Assembly: GCF_009762325.1 (NCBI RefSeq)
Contig: NZ_CP034348.1
Coordinates: 3,292,501-3,356,500 of the forward strand
Origin: Roseovarius faecimaris
GTDB lineage: Bacteria; Pseudomonadota; Alphaproteobacteria; Rhodobacterales; Rhodobacteraceae
Length of the DNA stretch: 64,000 bases
Reading direction: 5' to 3'
Shown here in pieces: positions 26,953 to 35,986 of this stretch. A program made the position numbers and the translations under genes. Position 1 is the first letter of the stretch; each line of letters begins with the position of its first letter. Below the pieces are notes generated by a model, which saw nothing but the letters and a program-made list of their open reading frames with translations, made no database searches and had not been told where the DNA came from.

Positions 26953-28284
26953 ATGCGCCTTTTGATTGTTTTCCTTGGCCTTGCTTTGGCTTTTGCCCGC
27001 CCCCTTTGGGCCGCTGGCGATGTGACCACCTACACACTCGACAACGGCATGGAGGTCGTTGTGGTCGAGGACCACCGCGCGCCGGTGGTGGTGCATATGG
27101 TCTGGTATCGGGCAGGCTCCGCCGATGAGCAGCCCGGGGTCTCCGGTGTCGCGCATTTTCTTGAGCATCTCCTGTTCAAGGGCACCAAAACCATGGAACC
27201 TGGTGAGTTTTCGGCCACGGTGATGCGCAATGGTGGGTCGGACAACGCCTTCACCAGCTACGATTACACCGCCTATTTTCAGCGTATCGCCTCGGACCGG
27301 CTTGAACTGATGATGAAGATGGAGAGCGACCGGATGGTCAATATCCAGCTCGACGAAGACGACATCCTGACCGAGCGCGATGTGATCATCGAAGAACGCA
27401 ACCAGCGCGTCGAAAACGACCCGTTCAGCCTGTTCCGCGAGCAGAAGAACGCAGCGCAATACCTCAACCATCGCTATGGCGTGCCGGTCATCGGCTGGCG
27501 GCACGAGATGGAAGCCCTGGACCTCGACGATGCGCTCGCCTTCTACCGCGAGTATTACGCGCCCAACAATGCCATCCTCGTGGTCGCTGGCGATGTGAAC
27601 CCCGAGGAGGTTCGGACGCTGGCGGAGAAATACTATGGCGTCCTGCCGCCGAACCCCGATCTGAAACCCCGCGCGCGCCCGCAGGAGCCGCCCCAGACCG
27701 CAGAACGGCGGTTGATATTCAAGGATGCGCGCGTCTCTCAACCTTATGTCAGCCGCTCCTATACAGCACCCGAACGCGACCCCGGCGCACAGGAGAAGGC
27801 CGCCGCATTGACCATGCTTGCCAATATCCTGGGTGGCGGCCCGAATTCGGTCCTGACCGAGAAGCTCCAGTTCGAAAGCAAGAAAGCCGTGTTCTCAGCG
27901 GTCTGGTACAATGACCTGTCGCTGGATGATACCAAGTTCACCCTCATCGTCGCGCCGGCCGAAGGGGTCAGCCTGCAAGAGGCCGAGGACGCCATGGATC
28001 AGGCGATCGCCGAGTTCATGGAAGAAGGCGTGGACCCCGAAGACCTGGAACGGATCCGCAATCAGATCAAGGCCGAGCGCATCTATGAGCGCGACGATGT
28101 TGGCTCCATCGGCGATGAATATGGCCGCGCCCTGTCGCAGGGCCTGACCGTGGCCGATGTTCAGGCGTGGCCCGGGCTGGTCCAGTCCGTGACAGAGGAT
28201 AATATCATGGCGGCCGCGCGCGATGTGTTCGACCGCGACCGTTCCGTAACAGGCTGGCTGATGGCACCGGAGGCAACCCAATGA
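26953..28284 (+). CDS. M16-family zinc metalloprotease, catalytic subunit
   Basis: A 443-residue exported insulinase-like peptidase. A signal peptide ends near LWAAG (residue 21). The inverted zinc motif is His68-Phe-Leu-Glu71-His72 (VAHFLEHLLFKGTKT), with the distal Glu in the DVIIEERNQRVEND region. The second half is the M16C domain. It overlaps the next gene by 4 bases; that gene lacks the metal site, so the two very likely form a periplasmic heterodimer, as in mitochondrial processing peptidase and bacterial pairs. GAAGGAG precedes the start. Confidence 0.92.
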   Translation: MRLLIVFLGLALAFARPLWAAGDVTTYTLDNGMEVVVVEDHRAPVVVHMVWYRAGSADEQPGVSGVAHFLEHLLFKGTKTMEPGEFSATVMRNGGSDNAFTSYDYTAYFQRIASDRLELMMKMESDRMVNIQLDEDDILTERDVIIEERNQRVENDPFSLFREQKNAAQYLNHRYGVPVIGWRHEMEALDLDDALAFYREYYAPNNAILVVAGDVNPEEVRTLAEKYYGVLPPNPDLKPRARPQEPPQTAERRLIFKDARVSQPYVSRSYTAPERDPGAQEKAAALTMLANILGGGPNSVLTEKLQFESKKAVFSAVWYNDLSLDDTKFTLIVAPAEGVSLQEAEDAMDQAIAEFMEEGVDPEDLERIRNQIKAERIYERDDVGSIGDEYGRALSQGLTVADVQAWPGLVQSVTEDNIMAAARDVFDRDRSVTGWLMAPEATQ

Positions 28285-29600
28285 TCCGCACTGCGCTTAC
28301 TGTTCTGGCCGCGCTGGCCGCCTTCACCCTGCCTGCGCGGGCAGAGATCAACATCAAGGAAATCACCACCCCCGGCGGCATCGAGGCCTGGCTGGTCGAA
28401 GAACACGCCATTCCCTTCATTGCGCTTGAACTGAAATTCCGGGGCGGTGCAGGGCTCGACACCCCTGACAAGCTGGGCATGGTGCACCTGATGACTGTGC
28501 TGCTCGAAGAAGGGGCCGGAGACCGCGATGCGCGCGAATTTGCCAAGGCGCGCGACACTCTGGCCAGCTCGATCTCGTTCAGCGTGGACCATGATACCAT
28601 CTCGGTCTCGACCCGCTTTCTGACGGAAAATACCGAGGAAACGATGGCTCTGCTGCGCGATGCCCTGACTGCGCCGCAGTTCAACGACGAAGCTCTGGAA
28701 CGCGTGCGCGCGCAGGTCTTGTCGGTGCTTCAATCCGATCTCAAGGATCCCGAAGAGCTGGCCAACCTCTACTATTACCGCGATATCTTCGGTGATCACC
28801 CCTATGCCTTTCCGATGAATGGCACGCTGGAAACCGTTGCTGCGCTGACACGCGACGACCTGGTTGGCGCCCTGGAAAAGGCGATCACCCGCGACCGTGT
28901 TTATGTCGGCGCAGTGGGCGATATCACGGCCGAGGAATTGAGCACGCTGCTCGATAACTTGCTTGAAGGTCTTCCCGAAAGCGGCCCGGACCTGCCTCAA
29001 ATGGCAGAGCCCGACCTGCCCGGCGGCGTACGCGTCTACGAATTCGAAACACCTCAATCGGTGGTACGCTTCGCGCAGCCGGGGATTGACCGCGATCACC
29101 CTGACTTTTTCGCGGCATATGTCCTTAATCACATTCTTGGTGGCGGTGGGTTCGAAAGCCGCCTGATGTCCGAAGTACGCGAGAAACGCGGGCTGACATA
29201 CGGCGTGTATTCCTATCTCAGCATCCCCGACTACGCCAATCTCTGGGCCGGCGGCACCGCCTCGGCCAATGATCGGGTGGCCGAGACGATCCGCGTCATC
29301 CGTGAGGAATGGACCCGGATGCGTGATGAAGGCGTCACCGAAGAGGAACTGCGCGACGCGCAGACCTATCTGACCGGGGCCTATCCGCTGCGCTTTGACG
29401 GCAATGGGCCGATCGCCCGGATCGCGGTAAGCATGCAGCTTGATGACCTGCCCACCGATTATATCCGCACCCGGAATGACAAGGTGAACGCGGTGACACT
29501 GGAACAGATCAACCGCGTGGCGCGGGAACGTCTGGACCCTGACAAGCTGACCTTTTTCGTGGTGGGCCAACCCGAAGGTCTCGACACCACCACGCAATAG
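28281..29600 (+). CDS. M16-family protein, non-catalytic partner subunit
   Basis: A 439-residue exported M16 homologue with a signal peptide (about residues 1-21). At the zinc-site position it reads LGMVHLMTVLLEEGAG instead of HxxEH, so metal binding is lost. The C-terminal RLMSEVREKRGLTYGVYSYLS block, with the substrate-binding Arg/Tyr pair, is kept. This division of labour is typical for M16B heterodimers. Start overlaps the upstream stop by 4 bases. Confidence 0.9.
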   Translation: MIRTALTVLAALAAFTLPARAEINIKEITTPGGIEAWLVEEHAIPFIALELKFRGGAGLDTPDKLGMVHLMTVLLEEGAGDRDAREFAKARDTLASSISFSVDHDTISVSTRFLTENTEETMALLRDALTAPQFNDEALERVRAQVLSVLQSDLKDPEELANLYYYRDIFGDHPYAFPMNGTLETVAALTRDDLVGALEKAITRDRVYVGAVGDITAEELSTLLDNLLEGLPESGPDLPQMAEPDLPGGVRVYEFETPQSVVRFAQPGIDRDHPDFFAAYVLNHILGGGGFESRLMSEVREKRGLTYGVYSYLSIPDYANLWAGGTASANDRVAETIRVIREEWTRMRDEGVTEEELRDAQTYLTGAYPLRFDGNGPIARIAVSMQLDDLPTDYIRTRNDKVNAVTLEQINRVARERLDPDKLTFFVVGQPEGLDTTTQ

Positions 29601-29610
29601 GACCGGCGCG

Positions 29611-29943
29611 ATGATTCACATGCTCTCGGGCTTCAATCTCAAAGATGACGAAAGCCTTGAGACCTTTCGTGCCGACTATGCGGCTTTCGTGAAGGACTTA
29701 GAGGCGGCGGGCGTGATCGCCGGGGCCAGCCCGCTGGCACGCCGGGTGGCCGACACTCCGATGGACACGGTTGAGGACAACCCCCGGCAATACTTCTCGG
29801 TGCTCAGCTTTCGCGACCGTGCTCAGCTCGATGCGTCTTATGCTCATATCGAGGCCCGCGCGGCTCCGGGCACATCAAGCCACCTGACCATGTATCGCCG
29901 CCTGCGCGACACGGTGTTCACCTGCTGGGAAGACATGGGCTGA
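29611..29943 (+). CDS. Conserved hypothetical protein, dimeric alpha/beta-barrel-like
   Basis: A 110-residue cytoplasmic protein without signal or membrane segment. The order of elements (strand MIHMLSGFNLK, long helix ETFRADYAAFVKDLEAAG, strand, helix RAQLDASYAHIEA, strand) resembles EthD/ABM dimeric barrels, but I cannot place it in a named family with certainty. It lies 10 bases after the second M16 gene and probably shares the transcript. A hairpin covering its stop codon (29941-29958) separates it from the convergent dehydrogenase gene. Confidence 0.65.
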   Translation: MIHMLSGFNLKDDESLETFRADYAAFVKDLEAAGVIAGASPLARRVADTPMDTVEDNPRQYFSVLSFRDRAQLDASYAHIEARAAPGTSSHLTMYRRLRDTVFTCWEDMG

Positions 29944-29958
29944 GCGCTGGGGCGCTCA
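29941..29958. other. Hairpin between convergent genes
   Basis: TGAGCGC (29941-29947) and GCGCTCA (29952-29958) form a perfect 7-base-pair stem with a 4-base loop. The first arm begins with the stop codon of the 29611 gene. There is no T tract, so it may slow transcription or protect the 3' end rather than terminate by itself. Confidence 0.45.
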
Positions 29959-29967
29959 CTCATGCCG

Positions 29968-32331
29968 TCATTCGCCGTAGGGCACCCAGATATTCTTGAC
30001 CGCAGTCGCCGCGCGCAGAAACGCCTCGCCCTCGGCCTGCGCGGTGTCGTACCAGTCGATCCGCGCGCTCTGCACCCAGGTCCGTTTCAGATTGCAGGCC
30101 GAAAGGCGCTCGACCGTTTCAGCGCCCTTGGGCGAACCATGATACCACAGTCCATCGACGCCATAGTGATCGGCGAGGGTGGCGCTCAGATCATCGCGCG
30201 GACCGGTCACGATGTTGACCACCCCGCCAGGAAGATCGGACGTATCCAGAACCTGGTAGAAATCCGTCGCGGCGAGAGGATGCGCCCCGGAGGGGATGGC
30301 AATCACCGCATTGCCCATGGCGATGGCCGGCGCAATGAGCGAAACCGCACCCAAAAGCGGTGCATCGTCCGGGGCCGCGATCCCGATGATGCCCACCGGT
30401 TCGTTCATCGCCAGCGCCAGCCCCCGTATTGGGACTGCATGCACCCTGCCATCATACTTGTCGGCCCACGCCGCATAGGTGAAAAACCGATCGACCGAAG
30501 CCGCGACTTCCCGACGTGCGGCACTGGCCGATATGCCCGTCATATGGCGCAGCCGCGCTGCAAATTCTTCGGCCCGAGCATCCAAGTTTTCACCGATGTA
30601 ATAGAGGATTTGCGCACGCAGATGCGCGCTGCATTTGGCCCAGCCGGGTTGCGCCGCCGTGGCGGCTTCGACCGCATTGCGGATATCCTTGCGGCTGCCA
30701 TGACCGACATGACCAATCAGCGCGCCATCGGGCGCGCGCACCTCAAGGCTCTGGCCATTGTCCGGCCGCGCCTGCTTTCCCCCGATATAGAGCTTGGCGG
30801 TGCGGTCCACACCGGTGCGCGGCCCTTCATAGCCGACGGGCTTTGTCGTCTTTAGCCGGGGTGCTACGGGTGTCGGAGCCGTCAGATAATCCAGTATCCC
30901 TTCGCGGCCTCCTTCGCGGCCAAACCCGCTTTCGCGGACCCCGCCAAAGCCCGCCGCCGCATCAAACTGGTTGGTGGCATTGACCCATACCACACCCGCC
31001 TTGATCTGCGGCGCGGTCCCAAGCGCAAGGTTGATATTCTCGGACCATATACTCGCGGCAAGTCCGTAGCGCGAATTGTTGGCCAGTTGCACCGCCTCGG
31101 CGGGCGTGCGGAATGTCATGGCCACCAGGACCGGGCCAAATATCTCTTCCTGCGCCAGGGTGTCGCTCGGCTCCACACCCGTCATCAGCGTGGCCGGGTA
31201 ATAGCAGCCCGTTTCAGGCAGAGCGTGACCGGCCTGATGCAGAACAGCACCCTCTTCAACCCCGCGCGCCACCATCGCCTCCACCCGGGAAAGCTGCACC
31301 GGATCGACCATCGCGCCAATATCAATGCTCTTGTCGAGCGGATCGCCCAGCCGCAACCCCTCCATTCGGTTGCGTATCTTTCCATAGAAAGTCCCGGCAA
31401 TCGACTCCTGCACCAATAGCCGCGAACCCGCACAGCACACCTGTCCCTGATTGAACCAGATCGCATCGACGATCCCCTCTACCGCGCTATCGAGATCGGC
31501 ATCGTCAAACACGATGAAAGGTGACTTGCCACCCAGCTCCAGCGTCAGCCGCTTGCCCGAACCGGCCGTGACCTGACGCAGATGGCGGCCGACCTCGGTC
31601 GAGCCGGTAAAGGCGAGCTTGCCCACATCCTTGTGCCGGGCAATCGCCTCGCCCACGGGGCCATGCCCCGTCACGATATTGACCACCCCCGGCGGCAACC
31701 CGGCCTGCTGGCAAATCTCGGCAAAAAGCAGCGCGGTAAGCGAGGTGAATTCCGCCGGTTTCAGAACCACCGTATTTCCCGTGGCCAACGCCGGCGCGAT
31801 TTTCCACGCAAGCATCAGCAGCGGAAAGTTCCACGGGATGATCTGACCCGCAACACCGATGGGCGTATGGCCCGGAAACTCCGCCTCCATCACCTGTGCC
31901 CACCCGGCATGATGATAGAAATGCCGGATGACCAGAGGAATATCCACGTCGCGGCTCTCGCGGATCGGCTTGCCATTATCGAGGCTTTCAAGCACCGCGA
32001 AGAGGCGCGCGTGCTTCTGCACCAGCCGCGCCAAAGCATAAAGGAACCGCGCACGACCAGCCCCGCCCAGCGCCGCCCACTCCGGTTGCGCCGCTTTCGC
32101 TGACGCGACGGCTCTGTTGACATCCGCCGGACGCGCCTCGGTCAATTCTGCAAGCCGTTTCCCAGTCGCAGGGTTGCGCGTCTCGAACAGATCCTTGCCG
32201 GGCTTCTTAAAAGCACCGTCGATGAACAGTCCGAACCGGCGGTCATGCGCCTCCAGCCAGTCCTGTGCCGGGGCGGGGCTTTCCGGGGCTTCGCCATACT
32301 CCAGCGTATGGAAAATATCCTTGACCGTCAT
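29968..32331 (-). CDS. Double-domain aldehyde dehydrogenase family protein
   Basis: A 787-residue protein made of two ALDH-fold halves. The first (about 30-500) is complete: PWNFPLLMLAWKIAPALATG, the catalytic Glu in LELGGKSPF and the Cys in GQVCCAGSRL. The second (about 510-787) keeps the NAD-binding-like part (VGIIGIAAPDDAPLLGAVSL, GGVVNIVTG) but I find no catalytic Cys/Glu pair, so it is probably structural. The gene follows deoC by 9 bases and deoB lies upstream of that, so acetaldehyde made by deoxyribose-phosphate cleavage is a likely substrate. The pairing of this double ALDH with deoC supports that reading but does not prove it. Confidence 0.87.
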   Translation of the reverse strand: MTVKDIFHTLEYGEAPESPAPAQDWLEAHDRRFGLFIDGAFKKPGKDLFETRNPATGKRLAELTEARPADVNRAVASAKAAQPEWAALGGAGRARFLYALARLVQKHARLFAVLESLDNGKPIRESRDVDIPLVIRHFYHHAGWAQVMEAEFPGHTPIGVAGQIIPWNFPLLMLAWKIAPALATGNTVVLKPAEFTSLTALLFAEICQQAGLPPGVVNIVTGHGPVGEAIARHKDVGKLAFTGSTEVGRHLRQVTAGSGKRLTLELGGKSPFIVFDDADLDSAVEGIVDAIWFNQGQVCCAGSRLLVQESIAGTFYGKIRNRMEGLRLGDPLDKSIDIGAMVDPVQLSRVEAMVARGVEEGAVLHQAGHALPETGCYYPATLMTGVEPSDTLAQEEIFGPVLVAMTFRTPAEAVQLANNSRYGLAASIWSENINLALGTAPQIKAGVVWVNATNQFDAAAGFGGVRESGFGREGGREGILDYLTAPTPVAPRLKTTKPVGYEGPRTGVDRTAKLYIGGKQARPDNGQSLEVRAPDGALIGHVGHGSRKDIRNAVEAATAAQPGWAKCSAHLRAQILYYIGENLDARAEEFAARLRHMTGISASAARREVAASVDRFFTYAAWADKYDGRVHAVPIRGLALAMNEPVGIIGIAAPDDAPLLGAVSLIAPAIAMGNAVIAIPSGAHPLAATDFYQVLDTSDLPGGVVNIVTGPRDDLSATLADHYGVDGLWYHGSPKGAETVERLSACNLKRTWVQSARIDWYDTAQAEGEAFLRAATAVKNIWVPYGE

Positions 32332-32340
32332 CGTCCTCTC

Positions 32341-33351
32341 CTACCCCAGCCCGTGCCGGAACGCCGCCGAATAGCGCCCGGTCACATGGTGTTCCAATTG
32401 CCGCTCGATATCGCCCAGCAAACTCGACGCACCGAAACGGAAGAGATCCGGCGCAAGCCAGTCATTGCCGCGCTCTTCCTTCATCAGCGACATATAGACC
32501 AGCGCATCCTTGGCCTTTGAAATGCCGCCTGCCGGTTTGAACCCGATCCGATAGCCCGTGCGCGCCTCGTAATCCCGCGCCGTACGGACCATGGTCAGGC
32601 TCACCGGCAACGTCGCATTCACCGCCTCCTTGCCGGTCGATGTCTTGATGAAATCCGCGCCACCCATCATGCAGACCTGCGCCGCTCGCGCCACATTGCG
32701 CAGGCTGCCCAACTGTCCGGTGGCAAGGATCGCCTTCACATGTGCCTCGCCACAGGCCGCGCGAAAGGCGCGCATCTCGTTATACAGGGCCTGCCAGTCT
32801 CCGCGCAGCACATGGCGGCGCGAGATGACGATGTCGATCTCACGCGCACCCGCCGCAACCGAGGCTTCGATCTCTTTCACCCGCAGATCAAACGGCGATA
32901 ACCCGTCAGGGAACCCCGTCGAGACCGCCGCGACCGGGATACCCGTGCCCTCCAGCGCCTCGACCGCCGTCGCGACCATCTCGTGATAGACACAGACCGC
33001 ACCCGGCACGATGCGCAACTCCTCCACCCCAAGCGCCTCCACCAGATCGCGGCGCAGCGGATGGCGCGCCTTGGCACACAGGCGCCGGACCTTGCCCGGC
33101 GTGTCGTCACCGCTGAGCGTGGTTAGGTCAATGAGTGTGATCGCCCGCAAAAGCCACGCCGCCTGGTGCGCCTTCTTCACGCTGCGGCGTGCGCCCAACT
33201 GCGCGGCGCGGCGCTCGACGGCGGAGGTGTTCACCTGCACGGCATGGATGACATCAAGATCCAGCGGCGCACCTGGATTGCGCTCATGCTGCGCTGTGGT
33301 GGCAGGCAGATGCGCCTGTCCCAGTACCGTGCTGCTTTGCGTGGTGGTCAT
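32341..33351 (-). CDS. deoC: Deoxyribose-phosphate aldolase
   Basis: A 336-residue enzyme splitting 2-deoxyribose 5-phosphate into glyceraldehyde 3-phosphate and acetaldehyde. The Schiff-base Lys lies in [18 protein letters not shown] and the second catalytic Lys in [16 protein letters not shown]. It belongs to the long DeoC type (over 300 residues), with an N-terminal extension of about 80 residues that has no catalytic motif. It overlaps the deoB stop by 4 bases and is followed 9 bases later by the double ALDH gene. Confidence 0.95.
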   Translation of the reverse strand: MTTTQSSTVLGQAHLPATTAQHERNPGAPLDLDVIHAVQVNTSAVERRAAQLGARRSVKKAHQAAWLLRAITLIDLTTLSGDDTPGKVRRLCAKARHPLRRDLVEALGVEELRIVPGAVCVYHEMVATAVEALEGTGIPVAAVSTGFPDGLSPFDLRVKEIEASVAAGAREIDIVISRRHVLRGDWQALYNEMRAFRAACGEAHVKAILATGQLGSLRNVARAAQVCMMGGADFIKTSTGKEAVNATLPVSLTMVRTARDYEARTGYRIGFKPAGGISKAKDALVYMSLMKEERGNDWLAPDLFRFGASSLLGDIERQLEHHVTGRYSAAFRHGLG

Positions 33352-34568
33352 GTGACCCCTCCGATCTCGTCCAGAAAACTCTGACCGTGGCCTGTGTACT
33401 CCACCCCCAGATGTGCCGCGATACTGACGCCGATATCCGCCATATGCCTCAGCCCCAGGCCAGTCGTCCGCCGCCCACCCCGGATCAGCACCGGCACCCG
33501 TTCGCGCGTGTGGTCCTTGCCGCGCCAGGTCGGGTCATTCCCATGATCCGCCGACAGGATCAGCATATCGCCCGGACGTTGCGCTGCAAATAGCTCTGGC
33601 AGGCGGGCGTCCAGCGCCTCCAGCGCTGCGGCATACCCCAACGGGTCGCGCCCGTGGCCGTAAAGCGTGTCGAAATCCACATAGTTCGCAAACAGCAACC
33701 CGCCCTCGGGCAGATCGTCCATCGCTTCGACGGTCAGATCAAAAAGCGCATCGGTGCCAAAGGCCTTTCGGTTCTCGCTGATCCCGCGGTGGGCAAAGAT
33801 ATCGCCGATCTTGCCGATGGCGATCACCTCACGAGCGGCCTCCTGCAACCGGTCCAGAATGGTCGGTGCCTGTGGCGGCATGGTGAAATCGCGGCGGTTC
33901 CCCGTGCGCTCGAAATGGCCGTCCTTGCCGATAAAAGGCCGCGCGATAACGCGGCCGATCTTGTATCTGTCAGCGATCTTGCGCGTGACCTCGCAAAGCC
34001 GCATCAAACGATCAAGGCCGAACGCGTCTTCATGCGCCGCGATCTGCAAGACGGAATCGACCGAGGTGTAGACAATCGGTTTGCCGGTGCGCAGATGCTC
34101 CGCGCCCAGTGCATCGACAATCGCTGTGCCGCCCGCATGGCAATTGCCCAGCATTCCGGGCACGTCGCCGACCTCCATGATCTCAGCGATCAGCTCTGCC
34201 GGGAACGCGTTTTCCTGATCCGGAAACACGCGCGGCGGATCCATGACCGGACAACCCATGATCTCCCAATGGCCCGATGGCGTATCCTTGCCACGCCCGA
34301 TCTCCGTGGCCGCGGCCCAGGCCCCGCGCAAGCCGTCAGGCGCGGCAAGGGGCGTGCCGTCAGCGCAGTCGAGCGCCTGCCAAAGCCCCAGCGACGCCAT
34401 ATGCGGAAGGTGCAGCGGGCCGGGGTCAGGCCGGGCCGGGCTCACCGCGCCAGAGGCACAGACCTCCGCAATATGGCCAAGCGTGTTGGCCCCCTCATCC
34501 CCGAACTCGCCCGCATCCGGTGCTCCGCCTATGCCGAAACTGTCGAGGATGATCAGGATCGCGCGCAT
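33348..34568 (-). CDS. deoB: Phosphopentomutase
   Basis: A 406-residue metalloenzyme of the alkaline phosphatase superfamily that interconverts (deoxy)ribose 1- and 5-phosphate. The first metal-binding Asp is in [18 protein letters not shown]; later metal ligands are in [16 protein letters not shown] and [19 protein letters not shown]. Length fits the family. It comes 7 bases after moaE and overlaps deoC by 4 bases, so nucleoside catabolism is read from the same strand run as molybdopterin synthesis. Confidence 0.95.
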   Translation of the reverse strand: MRAILIILDSFGIGGAPDAGEFGDEGANTLGHIAEVCASGAVSPARPDPGPLHLPHMASLGLWQALDCADGTPLAAPDGLRGAWAAATEIGRGKDTPSGHWEIMGCPVMDPPRVFPDQENAFPAELIAEIMEVGDVPGMLGNCHAGGTAIVDALGAEHLRTGKPIVYTSVDSVLQIAAHEDAFGLDRLMRLCEVTRKIADRYKIGRVIARPFIGKDGHFERTGNRRDFTMPPQAPTILDRLQEAAREVIAIGKIGDIFAHRGISENRKAFGTDALFDLTVEAMDDLPEGGLLFANYVDFDTLYGHGRDPLGYAAALEALDARLPELFAAQRPGDMLILSADHGNDPTWRGKDHTRERVPVLIRGGRRTTGLGLRHMADIGVSIAAHLGVEYTGHGQSFLDEIGGVT

Positions 34569-34575
34569 CGCACGC

Positions 34576-35025
34576 TCAACCCCCGGTCCAGCGGTTCAGC
34601 GCGTCTTCGTCCTCGTCGCGCGCCGCGACCCAGCCGTCACTGTCGCTGGTATGCTCTTTCTTCCAGAAAGGCGCGCGGGATTTGAGGTAGTCCATCAGGA
34701 ACTCCGCCGCCTCGAACGCATCCTTGCGATGGCGTGAGGCAGTGGCGACCATCATGATCATCTCATCCGCATGCAACCGGCCAAACCGGTGGATGATCAT
34801 CACATCGCCGATCTGCCAGCGCGCCTGCGCCTCTGCGGCGATCTTCGACAATGCCTTTTCGGTCATCCCCGGATAATGCTCGATCTCCATCTCCCGCAGG
34901 CCACCGGCCACGTCGCGCACGATCCCGGTAAAAGTCACGACCGCACCCATGCCGCTTTGGCGCGTGGCGAACCCCTGCGCCTCCACGCCAAGGTCAAACG
35001 GCTCTTGCTGGACACGGATATCCAT
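34576..35025 (-). CDS. moaE: Molybdopterin synthase catalytic subunit
   Basis: A 149-residue subunit that, with MoaD, inserts two sulfurs into precursor Z (cPMP). Blocks [24 protein letters not shown] ([15 protein letters not shown]), [14 protein letters not shown] and [12 protein letters not shown] are typical, the last with the catalytic Lys region. A hydrophilic C-terminal tail extends about 20 residues. moaD lies 3 bases upstream. Confidence 0.94.
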   Translation of the reverse strand: MDIRVQQEPFDLGVEAQGFATRQSGMGAVVTFTGIVRDVAGGLREMEIEHYPGMTEKALSKIAAEAQARWQIGDVMIIHRFGRLHADEMIMMVATASRHRKDAFEAAEFLMDYLKSRAPFWKKEHTSDSDGWVAARDEDEDALNRWTGG

Positions 35026-35028
35026 CGC

Positions 35029-35277
35029 TCAGCCCCCGGTCATCGGCGGGAAGAACGCCACCTCTCGCGCGCCTTTGAGGGGGGCATCAAACTCCGTCAG
35101 TTCCTGATCGACCGCCACGCGCAAGGCGCTCAGATCTTCAAACGCCGCCGCATAGCGTTCTTCGCGGCTGCGCAACTCTTCAACCAGCTCCATCACCGTC
35201 GCGGCTTGTGTGTCCACGCGGTCCTTCGGATGGCCGATCCGTTCACGCACCCAGGCGAAATACAGCACGTCAATCAT
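35029..35277 (-). CDS. moaD: Molybdopterin synthase sulfur carrier subunit
   Basis: An 82-residue ubiquitin-like protein ending in the Gly-Gly that carries the thiocarboxylate (FFPPMTGG). It begins MIDVLYFAWVRERIG and has VAVDQELTEFDAPLKGAREVAFFPP near the end (positions 53-77). Its start overlaps the pgsA stop by 4 bases and moaE follows, giving the expected MoaD-MoaE pair. Confidence 0.93.
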   Translation of the reverse strand: MIDVLYFAWVRERIGHPKDRVDTQAATVMELVEELRSREERYAAAFEDLSALRVAVDQELTEFDAPLKGAREVAFFPPMTGG

Positions 35278-35945
35278 GGCTTATCCTTCAGATATGGCAG
35301 GGCTTTCCGGAAATAATCCACCCCCGAAATTAGGGTCAGAAGCCCCGCGATCCACAACAGCCAGAGCCCCAGGCGCCCGGACCAGACCATCGCGTGATAG
35401 TAAAGGCGCAGATGATTCAGATCCTCGGTCTCGCCCATCATGATCTGATCCACCATCGCCTGATCCATGCCAAAAGAGCCCATGACGAGGTGATGCTCGA
35501 AAATCCCGCGCGAAAACAGCACGGCAATCGCTACCATCTGTGCCGTGGTCTTCCACTTGGCAAGCTTCGTGACCTTCAGCGTCCCCGCCGTATCCCCCAG
35601 GTATTCGCGCAGGCCCGAGACAAAGACCTCGCGAAACAGGATCACCGTCGCCGGCAAAACCAGCCACGGCGTCCAGTAAACATCCGAGAAGCCGACAATC
35701 ACCATCAGTGCGATCACAACCATCGCCTTGTCGGCGATCGGGTCCAGCATGGTGCCAAGCTTGGTCGTCTGTTTCCAGGCCCGGGCGAGATAGCCGTCAA
35801 ACCAGTCGGTCACCGCCGCGCTCACGAACAGAATCAGCGCAAACCAATCCGCCCAGGGGCGCGTGAAATAGAGGAACATCACAGCCACACCCGGAGCCGC
35901 GAGCAACCGCAGAAGCGTAAGGATATTCGGGATGGTCCATGTCAT
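35274..35945 (-). CDS. pgsA: CDP-diacylglycerol-glycerol-3-phosphate 3-phosphatidyltransferase
   Basis: A 223-residue inner-membrane enzyme for phosphatidylglycerol synthesis. It has the CDP-alcohol phosphatidyltransferase motif D-G-x2-A-R-x8-G-x3-D-x3-D in DWFDGYLARAWKQTTKLGT and MLDPIADK. There are about five hydrophobic helices, including an N-terminal WTIPNILTLLRLLAAPGV. It is coupled to moaD by a 4-base overlap and lies 41 bases after the serine hydrolase gene. Confidence 0.94.
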   Translation of the reverse strand: MTWTIPNILTLLRLLAAPGVAVMFLYFTRPWADWFALILFVSAAVTDWFDGYLARAWKQTTKLGTMLDPIADKAMVVIALMVIVGFSDVYWTPWLVLPATVILFREVFVSGLREYLGDTAGTLKVTKLAKWKTTAQMVAIAVLFSRGIFEHHLVMGSFGMDQAMVDQIMMGETEDLNHLRLYYHAMVWSGRLGLWLLWIAGLLTLISGVDYFRKALPYLKDKP

Positions 35946-35986
35946 GCGCTATGCATATCGACTCTCTCAGGCGGGGGGAAGGCCGC

